Source: Amycolatopsis sp. CA-126428
GTDB lineage: Bacteria; Actinomycetota; Actinomycetes; Mycobacteriales; Pseudonocardiaceae
Direction of reading: 5' to 3'
DNA length: 64,000 nucleotides
Assembly: GCF_002904335.1 (NCBI RefSeq)
Contig: NZ_PPHF01000169.1
Span: 42,423 to 106,422 of the forward strand
The stretch's first letter is position 1. Each line of letters opens with the position of its first letter. Under the pieces are notes generated by a model. It was not told the origin of the DNA. It made no database searches and saw only the letters and a list, made by a program, of their open reading frames with translations. Both the position numbers and the translations under genes were made by a program. Positions 31,205 through 39,094 of the stretch are shown in pieces.

Positions 31205-31369
31205 TCAGTGCGTGACGGGTTCGGAGGTGGCGGGCGACCCGGCCGGCCCGGAGCCGGGCGTGCTCGCCGGCGCGGCGGGCCCGGCGAGCGCCAGCCCGGC
31301 GACCAGCGCGAGCAGGACGATGACCAGGGTCGTGCGGACGAGGGCGGAAACGGAACAGACGACCACCAT
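31205..31369 (-). CDS. 54-residue membrane or exported peptide
   Basis: ATG 31369 is preceded by AGGAG. The product begins MVVVCSVSALVRTTLVIVLL, continues as a hydrophobic helix ALVAGLALAG, and ends in a Pro/Ser/Thr/Gly-rich tail (TPGSGPAGSPATSEPVTH). It may be a signal anchor or a signal peptide with a short exported tail. The core T-x-LVIVL-x-x-LV-x-x-L is shared with the 17-residue peptide at 33989-34042 on the other side of the NB-ARC regulator. The same DNA box lies 109 bp upstream of its start as lies 112 bp upstream of that peptide. Confidence 0.55.
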   Translation of the reverse strand: MVVVCSVSALVRTTLVIVLLALVAGLALAGPAAPASTPGSGPAGSPATSEPVTH

Positions 31370-31718
31370 GGCAGGCTCCTCGGAATTCCCCGTCGAAGGG
31401 GAGGCGATGGATTCCGCGGCCTCCGCGAAATCCGGACTGCTTTGATGGTGCGCTCCGGAAGCGGTGCGCGAAAAGCTGTTTCCCGTTGCCTGGCAAGGCT
31501 TTCCGGGGAAACCCGGCCGGTGGCACGGACCACCGGCCGAGTACTGCTGCTGCCCCGTCTGCGGAACTCAATGCGTAGTCATGATGACCTCACCACGGTT
31601 TCGGCTTCCCCGCCGTTGATCGCCGCGCGAGGTGCCTTCGCTACCGCGATGGCGGCCGTGGCCGGTAAGTGTCCTGCTTTTGACCCGTTTCCGGCGTCCC
31701 GGATGGACCATCCGCCGG
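31370..31718. other. Intergenic region with shared box and strong dyad
   Basis: About 350 bp with no larger gene. It holds the box GTTTCCCGTTGCC (31478-31490), duplicated at 34154-34166. It also holds a 10-bp perfect inverted repeat CGGCCGGTGG/CCACCGGCCG (31514-31523 and 31530-31539, 6-base loop), probably the end of the regulator transcript. Confidence 0.5.
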
Positions 31719-33917
31719 TCATTCCGCGAAGGCAAGCCGGTTCCGGTAGCCGGCCTCGCCGAGCACGGCCGGGTCGAGCGTGACCCGGTACGCGGCCGCC
31801 TCCGCCCACCACCGCTCCGCCTCCGGCCGGTCCCCGCGGGCGGCCGCCGTGTTGCCCCGGCCGGTCAACGCGCGGGCCCGCTCGTACTCGCTTCCCGCGT
31901 CGTCGGCCACTTCGGCCGCCCGCCGGTAGTCGCGCGCGGCTTCGGCCCAGTGGCCGGCGCGGAAGTGGACCCAGGCCGCGCAGTTGACCGACATCGCCCG
32001 GTCGACCGGCAGCTGGGCGAGCCCGGCCGCCTCCTCGGCGGCGGCCAGCGCCTCGGCGAACCGGCCCAAGACCACCGAAGCGAGCGCGATCCCGCGCAGC
32101 GCGATCACCACGTTCCGGGTGCGCCCGGTCCGGCGGTAGGCGGCCAGCACCGTCCGCAAGCCGGCCACCGCCGGCTCGGCTTCGCCGCGGTACAGCCGCG
32201 CCCACGCCAGGCTCGACAGCGCATCGATCGAGCCCCGGTCGTCGCGGGCCAGCGCGAACTGCTCCTGGGCCTGTTGGTGGAAGCGGACCGCGGCGCCGGG
32301 GCGGCCCGACTCGACGTGCGCCATGCCCAGGTTGTTGAGGATCATGCCCGTCGCGCTCGGGTTGCCGGCCGCGCGCGCGGCTTCCAGTGCGCACTCGTGC
32401 GTGCGGATCCAGGGTTCGAACAGCCTCTCGCGGAAGAAGAACGCGCGGAGCACGAACGCCAGCTGCCAGCAGCGGTCGTACAGCCCGTGGCGGGCCGCGG
32501 AATCGACGATGTCCGCGAGCACCGGCCACTGCGCGCCCAGCCAGGCGAGTGCGCTGTCGGCGTCCGAAAAGGGCACGGCGGCCGGCGCCGGCAGGCCGGT
32601 GGCCGGGCGGAAGCGGTGGGGCTCGGCGAGCTCGTCGGCCGCCACCGTCAGCGCGACGAGGTGCTCGACCAGCCGGTGCACGGCGGCTTCGCGGTCGTCC
32701 GGCGCCACCTGGGGCAATGCGTGCTTCGCCGCGAAGGTGCGCATCAGGTCGTGGAGCTCGAGGTAGCCCCGTTCGTCGCGGACGACCAGGTTCGCGTCGT
32801 GCAGCCGGTCGACCAGGCGGTCCGTTTCGCCCGCGCCGAGACCGGCGAGCGCTTCGACGGCGCCGGTTTCCGCGGCGGCCGCGGGATGCAGGGCGAGCAA
32901 CCCCAGCAGCCGCTGCTGGTCGCCGGGCAGCGCTTCGTACGAGACGGCGAACGCGGTCGCGACGCTCCGCTCGCCGTCCTCCAGCGCGCCGAGCCGGGTG
33001 GTCTCGTCGGCCAGGCGGTCGTGCAGCTTCGCCGCCGTCCAGCCGCCCGCGACGAGCCGGGCGGCCACGATCCGCACCGCGAGCGGCAACTGCCCGCAGG
33101 ACCGGACGATCCCGGTCGCCACGGCGTCGTCGTCCGGTGCGTGGTCGCCGGCGACGGATCGCAGCAGCCGCACGGCGTCGCCCGGCGGCAGCACGCCGAC
33201 GGGGAAGTGCCAGGCGTCGTCGAGCGCGGGCAGCCGTCCCCGGCTGGTCACCAGGATCCGCGACGGCGTCTCGCCGCCGGCGATGGCCCGGATCTGTCCG
33301 GCGGACCGGACGTTGTCGAGCACGAGGATCATCCGCCGGCCGCGCAGCTGGTCGCGGACCAGGTTGGCCAGGCCGTCTTCGTCGGTGGGGAGCTGCTCGG
33401 CCGAGACGTCCAGCAGCCGCAGCAGCCGGTGCAGGGCCTCGCCGGGCGAAAGCTCGACGGCTCCGGGGGTGTGGCCCCGGAGGTCGAAGAAGAGACAGCC
33501 GTCCGGGAAGGCGTCCGCGACCCGCCGGGCGGCGGCGACGGCCAGTGCCGTCTTGCCGGCGCCCGCCATCCCGTGCACCACGCCGACCCGGGCGTCGGCC
33601 GGCCCGAGGAGCAGTGCGGAAAGCGCTTCGAGTTCGGTTTCGCGGCCGACGAAGTACCGGCCGGTGTCGGGCAGCCCGGCGATGCCGCCGGCGCTGCGGC
33701 GCGCGGGGAATGCCGATTCCGAGATCAGGGCGAGCAGTTCTCCGCCGGCACCCAGTGCCCGGTCGCAGGCCCCGGCGAGGTCCCGGTTCGCGCGGACCTT
33801 GCCGTTCTCCACTTTGCTGAGGTAACCCTTGGTGAAATGGACGGACGCGGCGAGTCCGGTCAGCGACATGCCGGCCGACATCCGTCGACGCTTCAATTCC
33901 GCTCCAAAGTCCGGCAT
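31719..33917 (-). CDS. XRE-HTH / NB-ARC / TPR regulator
   Basis: 732 residues from ATG 33917. Residues 1-65 are an XRE helix-turn-helix (ELKRRRMSAGMSLTGLAASVHFTKGYLSKVENGK). An NB-ARC STAND ATPase follows (about 88-400; Walker A GMAGAGKT at 116-123, Walker B RMILVLDNV, and the GLPLA-like motif CGQLPLAVRI). From about 480 come TPR-like helical repeats with Ala/Arg-rich pairs (NPSATGMILNNLGMAHVESG, YERARALTGRGNTAAARGD). Such proteins act as inducible regulators, the TPR part binding a ligand, often a peptide. Two tiny peptide genes flank it on the same strand, one 71 bp upstream of its start. Confidence 0.88.
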   Translation of the reverse strand: MPDFGAELKRRRMSAGMSLTGLAASVHFTKGYLSKVENGKVRANRDLAGACDRALGAGGELLALISESAFPARRSAGGIAGLPDTGRYFVGRETELEALSALLLGPADARVGVVHGMAGAGKTALAVAAARRVADAFPDGCLFFDLRGHTPGAVELSPGEALHRLLRLLDVSAEQLPTDEDGLANLVRDQLRGRRMILVLDNVRSAGQIRAIAGGETPSRILVTSRGRLPALDDAWHFPVGVLPPGDAVRLLRSVAGDHAPDDDAVATGIVRSCGQLPLAVRIVAARLVAGGWTAAKLHDRLADETTRLGALEDGERSVATAFAVSYEALPGDQQRLLGLLALHPAAAAETGAVEALAGLGAGETDRLVDRLHDANLVVRDERGYLELHDLMRTFAAKHALPQVAPDDREAAVHRLVEHLVALTVAADELAEPHRFRPATGLPAPAAVPFSDADSALAWLGAQWPVLADIVDSAARHGLYDRCWQLAFVLRAFFFRERLFEPWIRTHECALEAARAAGNPSATGMILNNLGMAHVESGRPGAAVRFHQQAQEQFALARDDRGSIDALSSLAWARLYRGEAEPAVAGLRTVLAAYRRTGRTRNVVIALRGIALASVVLGRFAEALAAAEEAAGLAQLPVDRAMSVNCAAWVHFRAGHWAEAARDYRRAAEVADDAGSEYERARALTGRGNTAAARGDRPEAERWWAEAAAYRVTLDPAVLGEAGYRNRLAFAE

Positions 33918-33988
33918 GGCTCGATCATCCTGTAATCGGCGAACGGGGGGAAGGTCCACCGGCGGCCCGGGCCCGCCGGCAGTACTGG

Positions 33989-34042
33989 TCAGCCCAGCAG
34001 GGAGACCAGCTGGCCGAGCACGATGACGAGGTGCGTGTGCAT
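33989..34042 (-). CDS. 17-residue hydrophobic peptide gene upstream of the NB-ARC regulator
   Basis: ATG 34042 follows GGAAAGGGGAACGCG, a good ribosome site. The product is MHTHLVIVLGQLVSLLG then stop. It ends 71 bp before the regulator start, so both are probably on one transcript. Size, hydrophobicity and position recall pheromone genes of RRNPP-type peptide-receptor pairs in Firmicutes. Such pairing is not well described for NB-ARC regulators, so function is inference. The sequence core matches that of the 54-residue peptide at 31205-31369. Confidence 0.45.
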   Translation of the reverse strand: MHTHLVIVLGQLVSLLG

Positions 34043-34067
34043 CGCGTTCCCCTTTCCGGATCACCGT

Positions 34068-34166
34068 CACCGCGGTTTCCCGCGGTGGCTTCCTCGGTTG
34101 CCGGAGTATTCCGGCGAGCCAAGCTTGACCCGGTGAATTGCCCGGCGACAGCCGTTTCCCGTTGCC
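34068..34166 (-). promoter_or_regulatory. Leader hairpin and shared upstream box of the peptide-regulator operon
   Basis: GTTTCCCGTTGCC at 34154-34166, preceded by AGCC, matches 31478-31490 preceded by AGCT, in 16 of 17 positions. It lies 112 bp upstream of the 17-codon gene. Between them CACCGCGG (34068-34075) and CCGCGGTG (34080-34087) form a perfect hairpin with a four-base loop. Confidence 0.5.
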
Positions 34167-34293
34167 ACTGCGGAGAAAGCGCCGACCTGCGCTGTTTCCC
34201 GGATCCGGAAACGGCCGGAAACGGATGACGGCGTCGTGCGGTGCGGAGAAGGTGAGTAGACTTCCCCGCAGCGACCAAGACGGAGGTGACGGC

Positions 34294-35274
34294 TTGGCTC
34301 AGGAGGCGGCCGAAGCGAAGATCAACGCTCTCTCAGCGGAGCTGAAACTGCTCCGCAAAGGGCTGGGCATCCAAGCGAAGACGCTGCCTGGGCTCGTCGG
34401 CGAACAGTTGCGCGAAGTGTGCGGTGTGCACGAAGACGACAGTCCGGGAACGGTGCGCGGCAAGGTCGTGGAAACGCTTCGCCGGTTGATCGAAACGCTG
34501 CCCGAATCGCACCGCCGGACGGCGCGGATCGTCCTGGGCTTCGGCACCGGCGCGAACGAGCGCTACACCCAGCGCCTCGAACTGCTGGGCACGGGAGCCG
34601 ACCGGAACGTGCGCACGATGCAGCGCCGCGCCGACGACGTCATCTACCTGATCGCCGAGGCCGCGTACGGGGCACCGTCGCCGTACGGGGTCGCCGCCAC
34701 CAGCGAAGACGGCCCGTGGCACACGTCGGCCTTGGCGGTCCGGCTGACCTTGACGGGTGCGACAGCCGAGGTCTTCGAGACCCGGCGGGTGGTCAGCCAC
34801 GTCGCCGGGCTCGCCGACGTCGAGCACGCGATCTCCCTCGCCCGGCCCGCCAGCACCACCGGCCAGCCGGACCTCTCGGGGCTCGGCTTCGACGTGGTCG
34901 CCGGCGGCGAGGTGCATTCCGTGCGGATGGTCAGCTCGTCCCGGGTCGCCTTCAGCCTGCGGCCGCCGCAGCCGCTCGACGCCGGCGACGAGCACGAGTT
35001 CTTCTTCCGCATCCGGGTGGCCGAGCTGCCTTCGCCGTTCTACTGCTGCACGCCGGAATTCTCGTGCGAGAGCTTCGACCTCAACGTCCGGTTCGACCGC
35101 CGGCGGCCACCGCAGCGCGTCTGGCGCATCGACGGTGAACTCTCGAAGGACGCCCAGGACCCGCTGACCGCGCGCAAGCCGCTCTTCCTCGACAACGCGG
35201 GCGAAGTGCACACGGGTTTCCGCGAGCTGCGGCCCGCGAGGTCCTACGGCGTGGGCTGGCAGCCCGCTTCTTGA
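34294..35274 (+). CDS. Unrecognised cytosolic protein, possibly regulatory
   Basis: 326 residues from TTG 34294, chosen because GGAGG lies seven bases upstream; earlier in-frame ATGs at 34138 and 34225 lack one. The helical N-terminal half (AEAKINALSAELKLLRKG, TVRGKVVETLRRLIETLPES, NERYTQRLELLGTGADRNVRTMQRRADDVIYLIAE) resembles a segment of many actinobacterial signalling proteins. The second half is beta-rich (RVAFSLRPPQPLDAGDEHEFFFRI, FYCCTPEFSCESFDLNVRFD). No catalytic motif is evident. It is divergent from the peptide/NB-ARC unit and may be linked to it. Confidence 0.65.
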   Translation: MAQEAAEAKINALSAELKLLRKGLGIQAKTLPGLVGEQLREVCGVHEDDSPGTVRGKVVETLRRLIETLPESHRRTARIVLGFGTGANERYTQRLELLGTGADRNVRTMQRRADDVIYLIAEAAYGAPSPYGVAATSEDGPWHTSALAVRLTLTGATAEVFETRRVVSHVAGLADVEHAISLARPASTTGQPDLSGLGFDVVAGGEVHSVRMVSSSRVAFSLRPPQPLDAGDEHEFFFRIRVAELPSPFYCCTPEFSCESFDLNVRFDRRRPPQRVWRIDGELSKDAQDPLTARKPLFLDNAGEVHTGFRELRPARSYGVGWQPAS

Positions 35275-35464
35275 GCCACCAGCCGCCGCGTCCCCGGGAG
35301 CCGGAGCGAACAGCCGGCTGTGCGGTGTGCGCCCCATGCTCCTCCTCGCCGTGACCGCCACCGTCCACGATGCCGTATCGAGCGGGGACGGAACACGACA
35401 AAAACGCGACAGTTGGTACCAAGTCCGAACGGGCTGAGCAGCGGTGTCCGTGCCATCATCGGGC

Positions 35465-36307
35465 ATGGTCACCAGTGAACCCGAGCTCAACAGCGGGGTG
35501 CTGCCCGGGAACGTGCGCGCCGACGACTGGATCATGCTCGTGCTCGCCGCCGGGTCGGTCGGGTTGCTGGGGTTCATGGTGCTCAGCCCGCCCTCGCGCG
35601 ACGCCGGGCTCGTCATCTTCGCCGTCGACTGCGGGATCTGCGGGATCTTCCTGCTCGAGTTCCTGTGGCGGTGGCGGAAACGGCGGTGGGCCAGGAAGTT
35701 CCTCGTGCGCAACTGGTACGAGCTGTTCGCCATGATCCCGGTGGCGCACCCCGCCATGGCCGCGCACAAGTTCATCAGCGTCGTGCTGCTGCTCGTGCGG
35801 ATCGGGCGGGCCGCGGACCGGGCCGTCGGCGAGCAGTTCACCTACCGGCTCGTCGACAAGCTTTCCGAGCCGATCGTCAAGGCGATCAAGAAGCCGGTGA
35901 CGATCGCGGTGCTCGACGAGGTCGTCAAGGTGCTGGAAACCGGCAATTACCCGGAGAACCTGGCCAAGTCGCTCGGGGCGCACAAGGACGAGCTGCGCTC
36001 GATCATCGCCGAGAAGATCGCCGCGGACCCGCAGCTCGGCAAGCTCAAGCGGCTGCCGTTCCACGACGAGATCGTGCGCGCGTGCGTCGACACGTCGTTC
36101 CGGGTGCTGCTCGAAGTCCTCCTCGACCCGCGGATCGACGACTTCTTCTCCGCCGTGGTCCGGGAGAACCGCGAGCAGATCCGGCTGGCCGTGCAGCTCG
36201 GGCTCAACGAGGTCGACGACGAGGATGAGGAGAAAGCGCTGCCGGTGCGGACTCAGCGTTCGGCCGCGCACGAGTACGACCGGCTGCACCCGGGGTCACG
36301 GCCGTGA
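35465..36307 (+). CDS. Membrane protein resembling an ion channel sensor module
   Basis: About 280 residues from ATG 35465. Helices WIMLVLAAGSVGLLGFMVLS and AGLVIFAVDCGICGIFLLEFLW are followed by a basic stretch WRKRRWARKFLVRNWYELFAMIPV, an arrangement like the S1-S4 part of voltage-gated-like channels. The FISVVLLLVRIGRAADR segment could be an S4-like helix. The C-terminal 150 residues are a cytosolic helical domain. A pore filter such as TVGYG is absent, so conduction is uncertain. It converges on and overlaps the MerR-type gene by 12 bp. Confidence 0.65.
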   Translation: MVTSEPELNSGVLPGNVRADDWIMLVLAAGSVGLLGFMVLSPPSRDAGLVIFAVDCGICGIFLLEFLWRWRKRRWARKFLVRNWYELFAMIPVAHPAMAAHKFISVVLLLVRIGRAADRAVGEQFTYRLVDKLSEPIVKAIKKPVTIAVLDEVVKVLETGNYPENLAKSLGAHKDELRSIIAEKIAADPQLGKLKRLPFHDEIVRACVDTSFRVLLEVLLDPRIDDFFSAVVRENREQIRLAVQLGLNEVDDEDEEKALPVRTQRSAAHEYDRLHPGSRP

Positions 36308-36997
36308 GGCGAGGTACGCGCTGAGCCGGCCGGCTGCGTCGAGCATCGCCAGGCCGCGCGCGGTCAGCCTGTCCTGCCAGGTTGCGAGCGCCTCGGCCAG
36401 TGACTCGGTGCCGCCCGCGGTGCGGACCTGCTCGACCACCGTCGCGATGTGGGCCAGCGGGTAGCCGCCGCGGCGGAGGAGGTGGGTCAGTTCCGCGTCC
36501 CGGATGTCGGCCGGCTGGTAGAGCCGGTGGCCGGTCGCCCGGTTCCGCGAAGGCACCAGGAGCCCCGCGCGTTCCCACGCCCGCACGGTCGCCGCGGTGA
36601 CGCCGAGGCGGTGCGCGAGTTCGCCGATCGACCAGCCGGCCGGGGCCGGCCCGGGGGCCGGACCGGTCGTCAGGTGCCCGATCGCCTTGCGGACCGTGTT
36701 GAGGGTTTCGCGGTCGCGGAGCAGCAGCTCGTGGCCGCGGTCGACGAGGGTCAGCGCGCGGGCGAGGTCGTCGGCGTGGACGGCGTGCATGATCCCGCCG
36801 GCCGTCGCGTGGCCGTACGCCGGGACCAGCGCCAGGAACGCACGCAGGGCCGAGGCGTGGACCTCGGTGTAGATCCGGTACCCGCTGGCCGTGCGGGCGG
36901 CCGGCGGGAGGAAGCCGTCGCGCTCGTAGTTGCGGACCGCCTGCGTGGAGAGGCCGTGCTCGCGGGCGAGATCGGCCGGTCTCAATCGGGTCTTCAA
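36296..36997 (-). CDS. Regulator with two tandem MerR-type DNA-binding domains
   Basis: 233 residues from TTG 36997. Residues 4-70 (LRPADLAREHGLSTQAVRNYERDGFLPPAARTASGYRIYTEVH) and about 121-190 (WSIGELAHRLGVTAATVRAWERAGLLVPSRNRATGHRLYQPAD) are each a full MerR winged helix. Canonical MerR proteins carry one and dimerise. It is divergent from the erythromycin-esterase-like gene, with only 17 bp between start codons, so both transcripts must have very short or no leaders and the regulator likely controls the enzyme. Confidence 0.88.
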   Translation of the reverse strand: MKTRLRPADLAREHGLSTQAVRNYERDGFLPPAARTASGYRIYTEVHASALRAFLALVPAYGHATAGGIMHAVHADDLARALTLVDRGHELLLRDRETLNTVRKAIGHLTTGPAPGPAPAGWSIGELAHRLGVTAATVRAWERAGLLVPSRNRATGHRLYQPADIRDAELTHLLRRGGYPLAHIATVVEQVRTAGGTESLAEALATWQDRLTARGLAMLDAAGRLSAYLASRP

Positions 36998-37014
36998 GGA
37001 TACGATTCAACCAC

Positions 37015-38007
37015 ATGGACATCACGGAGGTCACCGCCGAACTGCTCGCGTTCGGGGAGCCGACGCACTTCGAACCGGCCTTCGCGCGGATCCGCAACGA
37101 GCTGTTCGCCCGGCTCGCCGAGCACGGCTTCCGGTCGATCGCGCTGGAGACCGACCGCGTCGCCGCGCTCGACGGCGGGTTCTCGCACGGCTTCGGCGAA
37201 GTGCCCGCCAACCGGCGGCTGCTCGACTGGCTGCGCGAGTACAACGAGACCGCCGGCGAACCGCTGACCTTCCACGGCTTCGACGCCCCCACGGAGATGT
37301 TCAGCGCGCCCAGCCCGCGTCGCTACCTCGAACACGCCCGCGACCACCTGGGCCTCGACGTCGACATCGCGGCCCTGACCGGCGACGACGAACGGTGGAG
37401 CCGGTCCGAAGCGATCCTCGACCCGGCCGCGTCGCCCGGTGCGTCACCCGAGGCCCGCGAGCTGCGGGTCATCGCCGATGACCTGGTGGCCGCCCTCTAC
37501 GCCGCCGCACCCGGCCTGGACGCTGCCTGGTGGCGCGCCAAGGTGCACGCCGTCGCGGGGCGCGGTCTGCTGCGCTACCACGCGGCGTCGGCTCAGCCCG
37601 GCGACCGGGACACGAGGATCGCGCGCCTCGCGGGCGTGCGGGCGGTGCTCATGGCGGAGAACCTCCTGGACATCCGGGCCATCGAAGCCCGTCGCGGTCC
37701 GACGCTGGTGTTCGCGCACAACGGTCACCTGCAACGCTCGGGGTCCGGCGCGGGCGCGATCGTCGGCGCGCTGCTCGGTGACCGGTACACCTTCGTCGCC
37801 GGCAGCCTGGGTCACAGCGAGGCGATCGGCCTCGGCGAGCCGGCGCCGGACACCTACGAAGGTCGGCTGCAGCGCGAGACGGAGACCTGGAAACTGGCCG
37901 GCCTCCCGCACGGCCGCAAGCGCACCGACACCAAGCCCGAACGCGGCTACTTCGGACTCGACGCCGACGTGCTCGACGGCGCCGCCGCGGTGTGGCACAT
38001 CGCCTGA
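37015..38007 (+). CDS. Erythromycin esterase-like protein
   Basis: 330 residues from ATG 37015. Family features are LAFGEPTHFEPAF (matching the GExxH motif), RSIALETDR with the buried Glu, MAENLLDI and LVFAHNGHLQR, which hold the His and Glu residues used by EreA/EreB-type macrolide esterases. No signal peptide is present. Members are common in antibiotic-producing actinomycetes and few have proven macrolide activity. Immediate divergence from a double-MerR regulator implies inducible expression. Confidence 0.8.
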   Translation: MDITEVTAELLAFGEPTHFEPAFARIRNELFARLAEHGFRSIALETDRVAALDGGFSHGFGEVPANRRLLDWLREYNETAGEPLTFHGFDAPTEMFSAPSPRRYLEHARDHLGLDVDIAALTGDDERWSRSEAILDPAASPGASPEARELRVIADDLVAALYAAAPGLDAAWWRAKVHAVAGRGLLRYHAASAQPGDRDTRIARLAGVRAVLMAENLLDIRAIEARRGPTLVFAHNGHLQRSGSGAGAIVGALLGDRYTFVAGSLGHSEAIGLGEPAPDTYEGRLQRETETWKLAGLPHGRKRTDTKPERGYFGLDADVLDGAAAVWHIA

Positions 38008-38104
38008 ACCCCGTGCCCGGGTCCCGGCGAGCAAAGCCGGTGTGTCCCCGCCCGGGATTGTGCTTAGCTGTAACTGACAGAAGTTTCACATTTGGGGGGT
38101 TCCG

Positions 38105-39040
38105 ATGAGAGTTCGTCATGGGGTCACCACGCTCCTGGCCGTCGGGGTGATGGCGTTCGGCGCTGTCCCGGCCCAGGCCAGTGCCGCCACTCCGATCGCC
38201 GAGCCGACCGTGACGTCGGCCGAGTACCCCGACGACGGGGCCTGGCACCCCGGCGCCGGCGTGCCGGGCTCGTTCACCTTCGATGCCGGCGGCGACGCCG
38301 CGGTCGTCGGGTTCTCCTACGGGAACAGCGATCCCGCGGGCACCTTCGTGGCGGCGGATCACCCCGGCGGGTCGGCGACGGTTTCCTACACACCGCAGGC
38401 TTCCGGTCCCAACGATCTCTACGTGGCGAGCGTCGACAGCGAGGGCAACCGGTCGCCGCAGCACGTCCACCACTTCTACGTGCAGTCGACGGAGCCTCGG
38501 GTCAACGGACCGAGGGAAACCGGTGTCGGAGTGCCTGCCGAGTTCCGATTCTCGCCCGGTATGGGCGATGTCGTCTCCTACACCTACGTGATCGACAACG
38601 GGCCCGAGACCACCGTTGCGGCCTCGGCCGACGGAACCGCGACCGCGAACATCGTCACGGCGACCCTGGGTTACCACACGCTCAAGGTGTGGAGCACGAC
38701 CAGCACCGGGTTGAAGTCCGGTATCGCCGGCAAGGGCTACCCGGCCAGTGACGCTCCGCTGGTGGCGAGCACCGAATACCCGGACTCCGTGGGCGGCGGA
38801 GGCCCCGGCGTCACCGGCGTCTTCAATCTGACTCCCCGCACGCCGGGTGTCGTCGAGTACGTCTACTACCTCTACTGGGACTACGACAACCCGACCGTGG
38901 TCCCGGCGGGCCCCGACGGCCGGGCGAGCTTCACTTACACCCCGGACGCGTCGGGTTTCTACCCCGTCCAGGTCTTCAGCCGGACCGCCGACGGCAAACA
39001 GTCGAACAACGGCCGCGACTACTACATCGTGGTGAAGTGA
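38105..39040 (+). CDS. Secreted protein with repeated Ig-like modules
   Basis: 311 residues from ATG 38105 after a GGGGGG run. The signal peptide is VTTLLAVGVMAFGAVPAQASA. Three similar beta-sandwich modules follow, each beginning with a phrase like PTVTSAEYPDDG or PLVASTEYPDSV, with an exposed glycine-rich turn and a FTFDAGG or FNLTPRTPG strand. The last ends GFYPVQVFSRTADGKQSNN. No enzymatic motif is visible, so adhesion or surface display is plausible. The gene ends at a strong bidirectional terminator. Confidence 0.7.
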   Translation: MRVRHGVTTLLAVGVMAFGAVPAQASAATPIAEPTVTSAEYPDDGAWHPGAGVPGSFTFDAGGDAAVVGFSYGNSDPAGTFVAADHPGGSATVSYTPQASGPNDLYVASVDSEGNRSPQHVHHFYVQSTEPRVNGPRETGVGVPAEFRFSPGMGDVVSYTYVIDNGPETTVAASADGTATANIVTATLGYHTLKVWSTTSTGLKSGIAGKGYPASDAPLVASTEYPDSVGGGGPGVTGVFNLTPRTPGVVEYVYYLYWDYDNPTVVPAGPDGRASFTYTPDASGFYPVQVFSRTADGKQSNNGRDYYIVVK

Positions 39041-39044
39041 TCCC

Positions 39045-39091
39045 GCGAAGGACGCCTTCAGCGCATCGAGTGCGCTGAAGGCGTCCTTCGC
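39045..39091. terminator. Bidirectional terminator hairpin, 21-bp perfect stem
   Basis: Positions 39045-39065 and 39071-39091 are perfectly complementary over 21 bp around a TCGAG loop. The core is GACGCCTTCAGCGC. It lies between convergent genes ending at 39040 and 39095. The CTTCAG/CTGAAG core is shared with 7536-7582 and 61682-61701. Confidence 0.85.
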
Positions 39092-39094
39092 CGC

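Noticed and set aside
29082..31571. An 829-codon minus-strand ORF opposite the MFS and TetR genes
   Set aside because: Its residues are typical antisense shadow (long Arg/Pro/Ala runs), while the plus-strand genes have clear MFS and TetR signatures.
31586..31600. A four-codon ORF (MTTH, stop) in front of the 54-residue peptide gene, as a third peptide
   Set aside because: Too short to support; such ORFs occur by chance.
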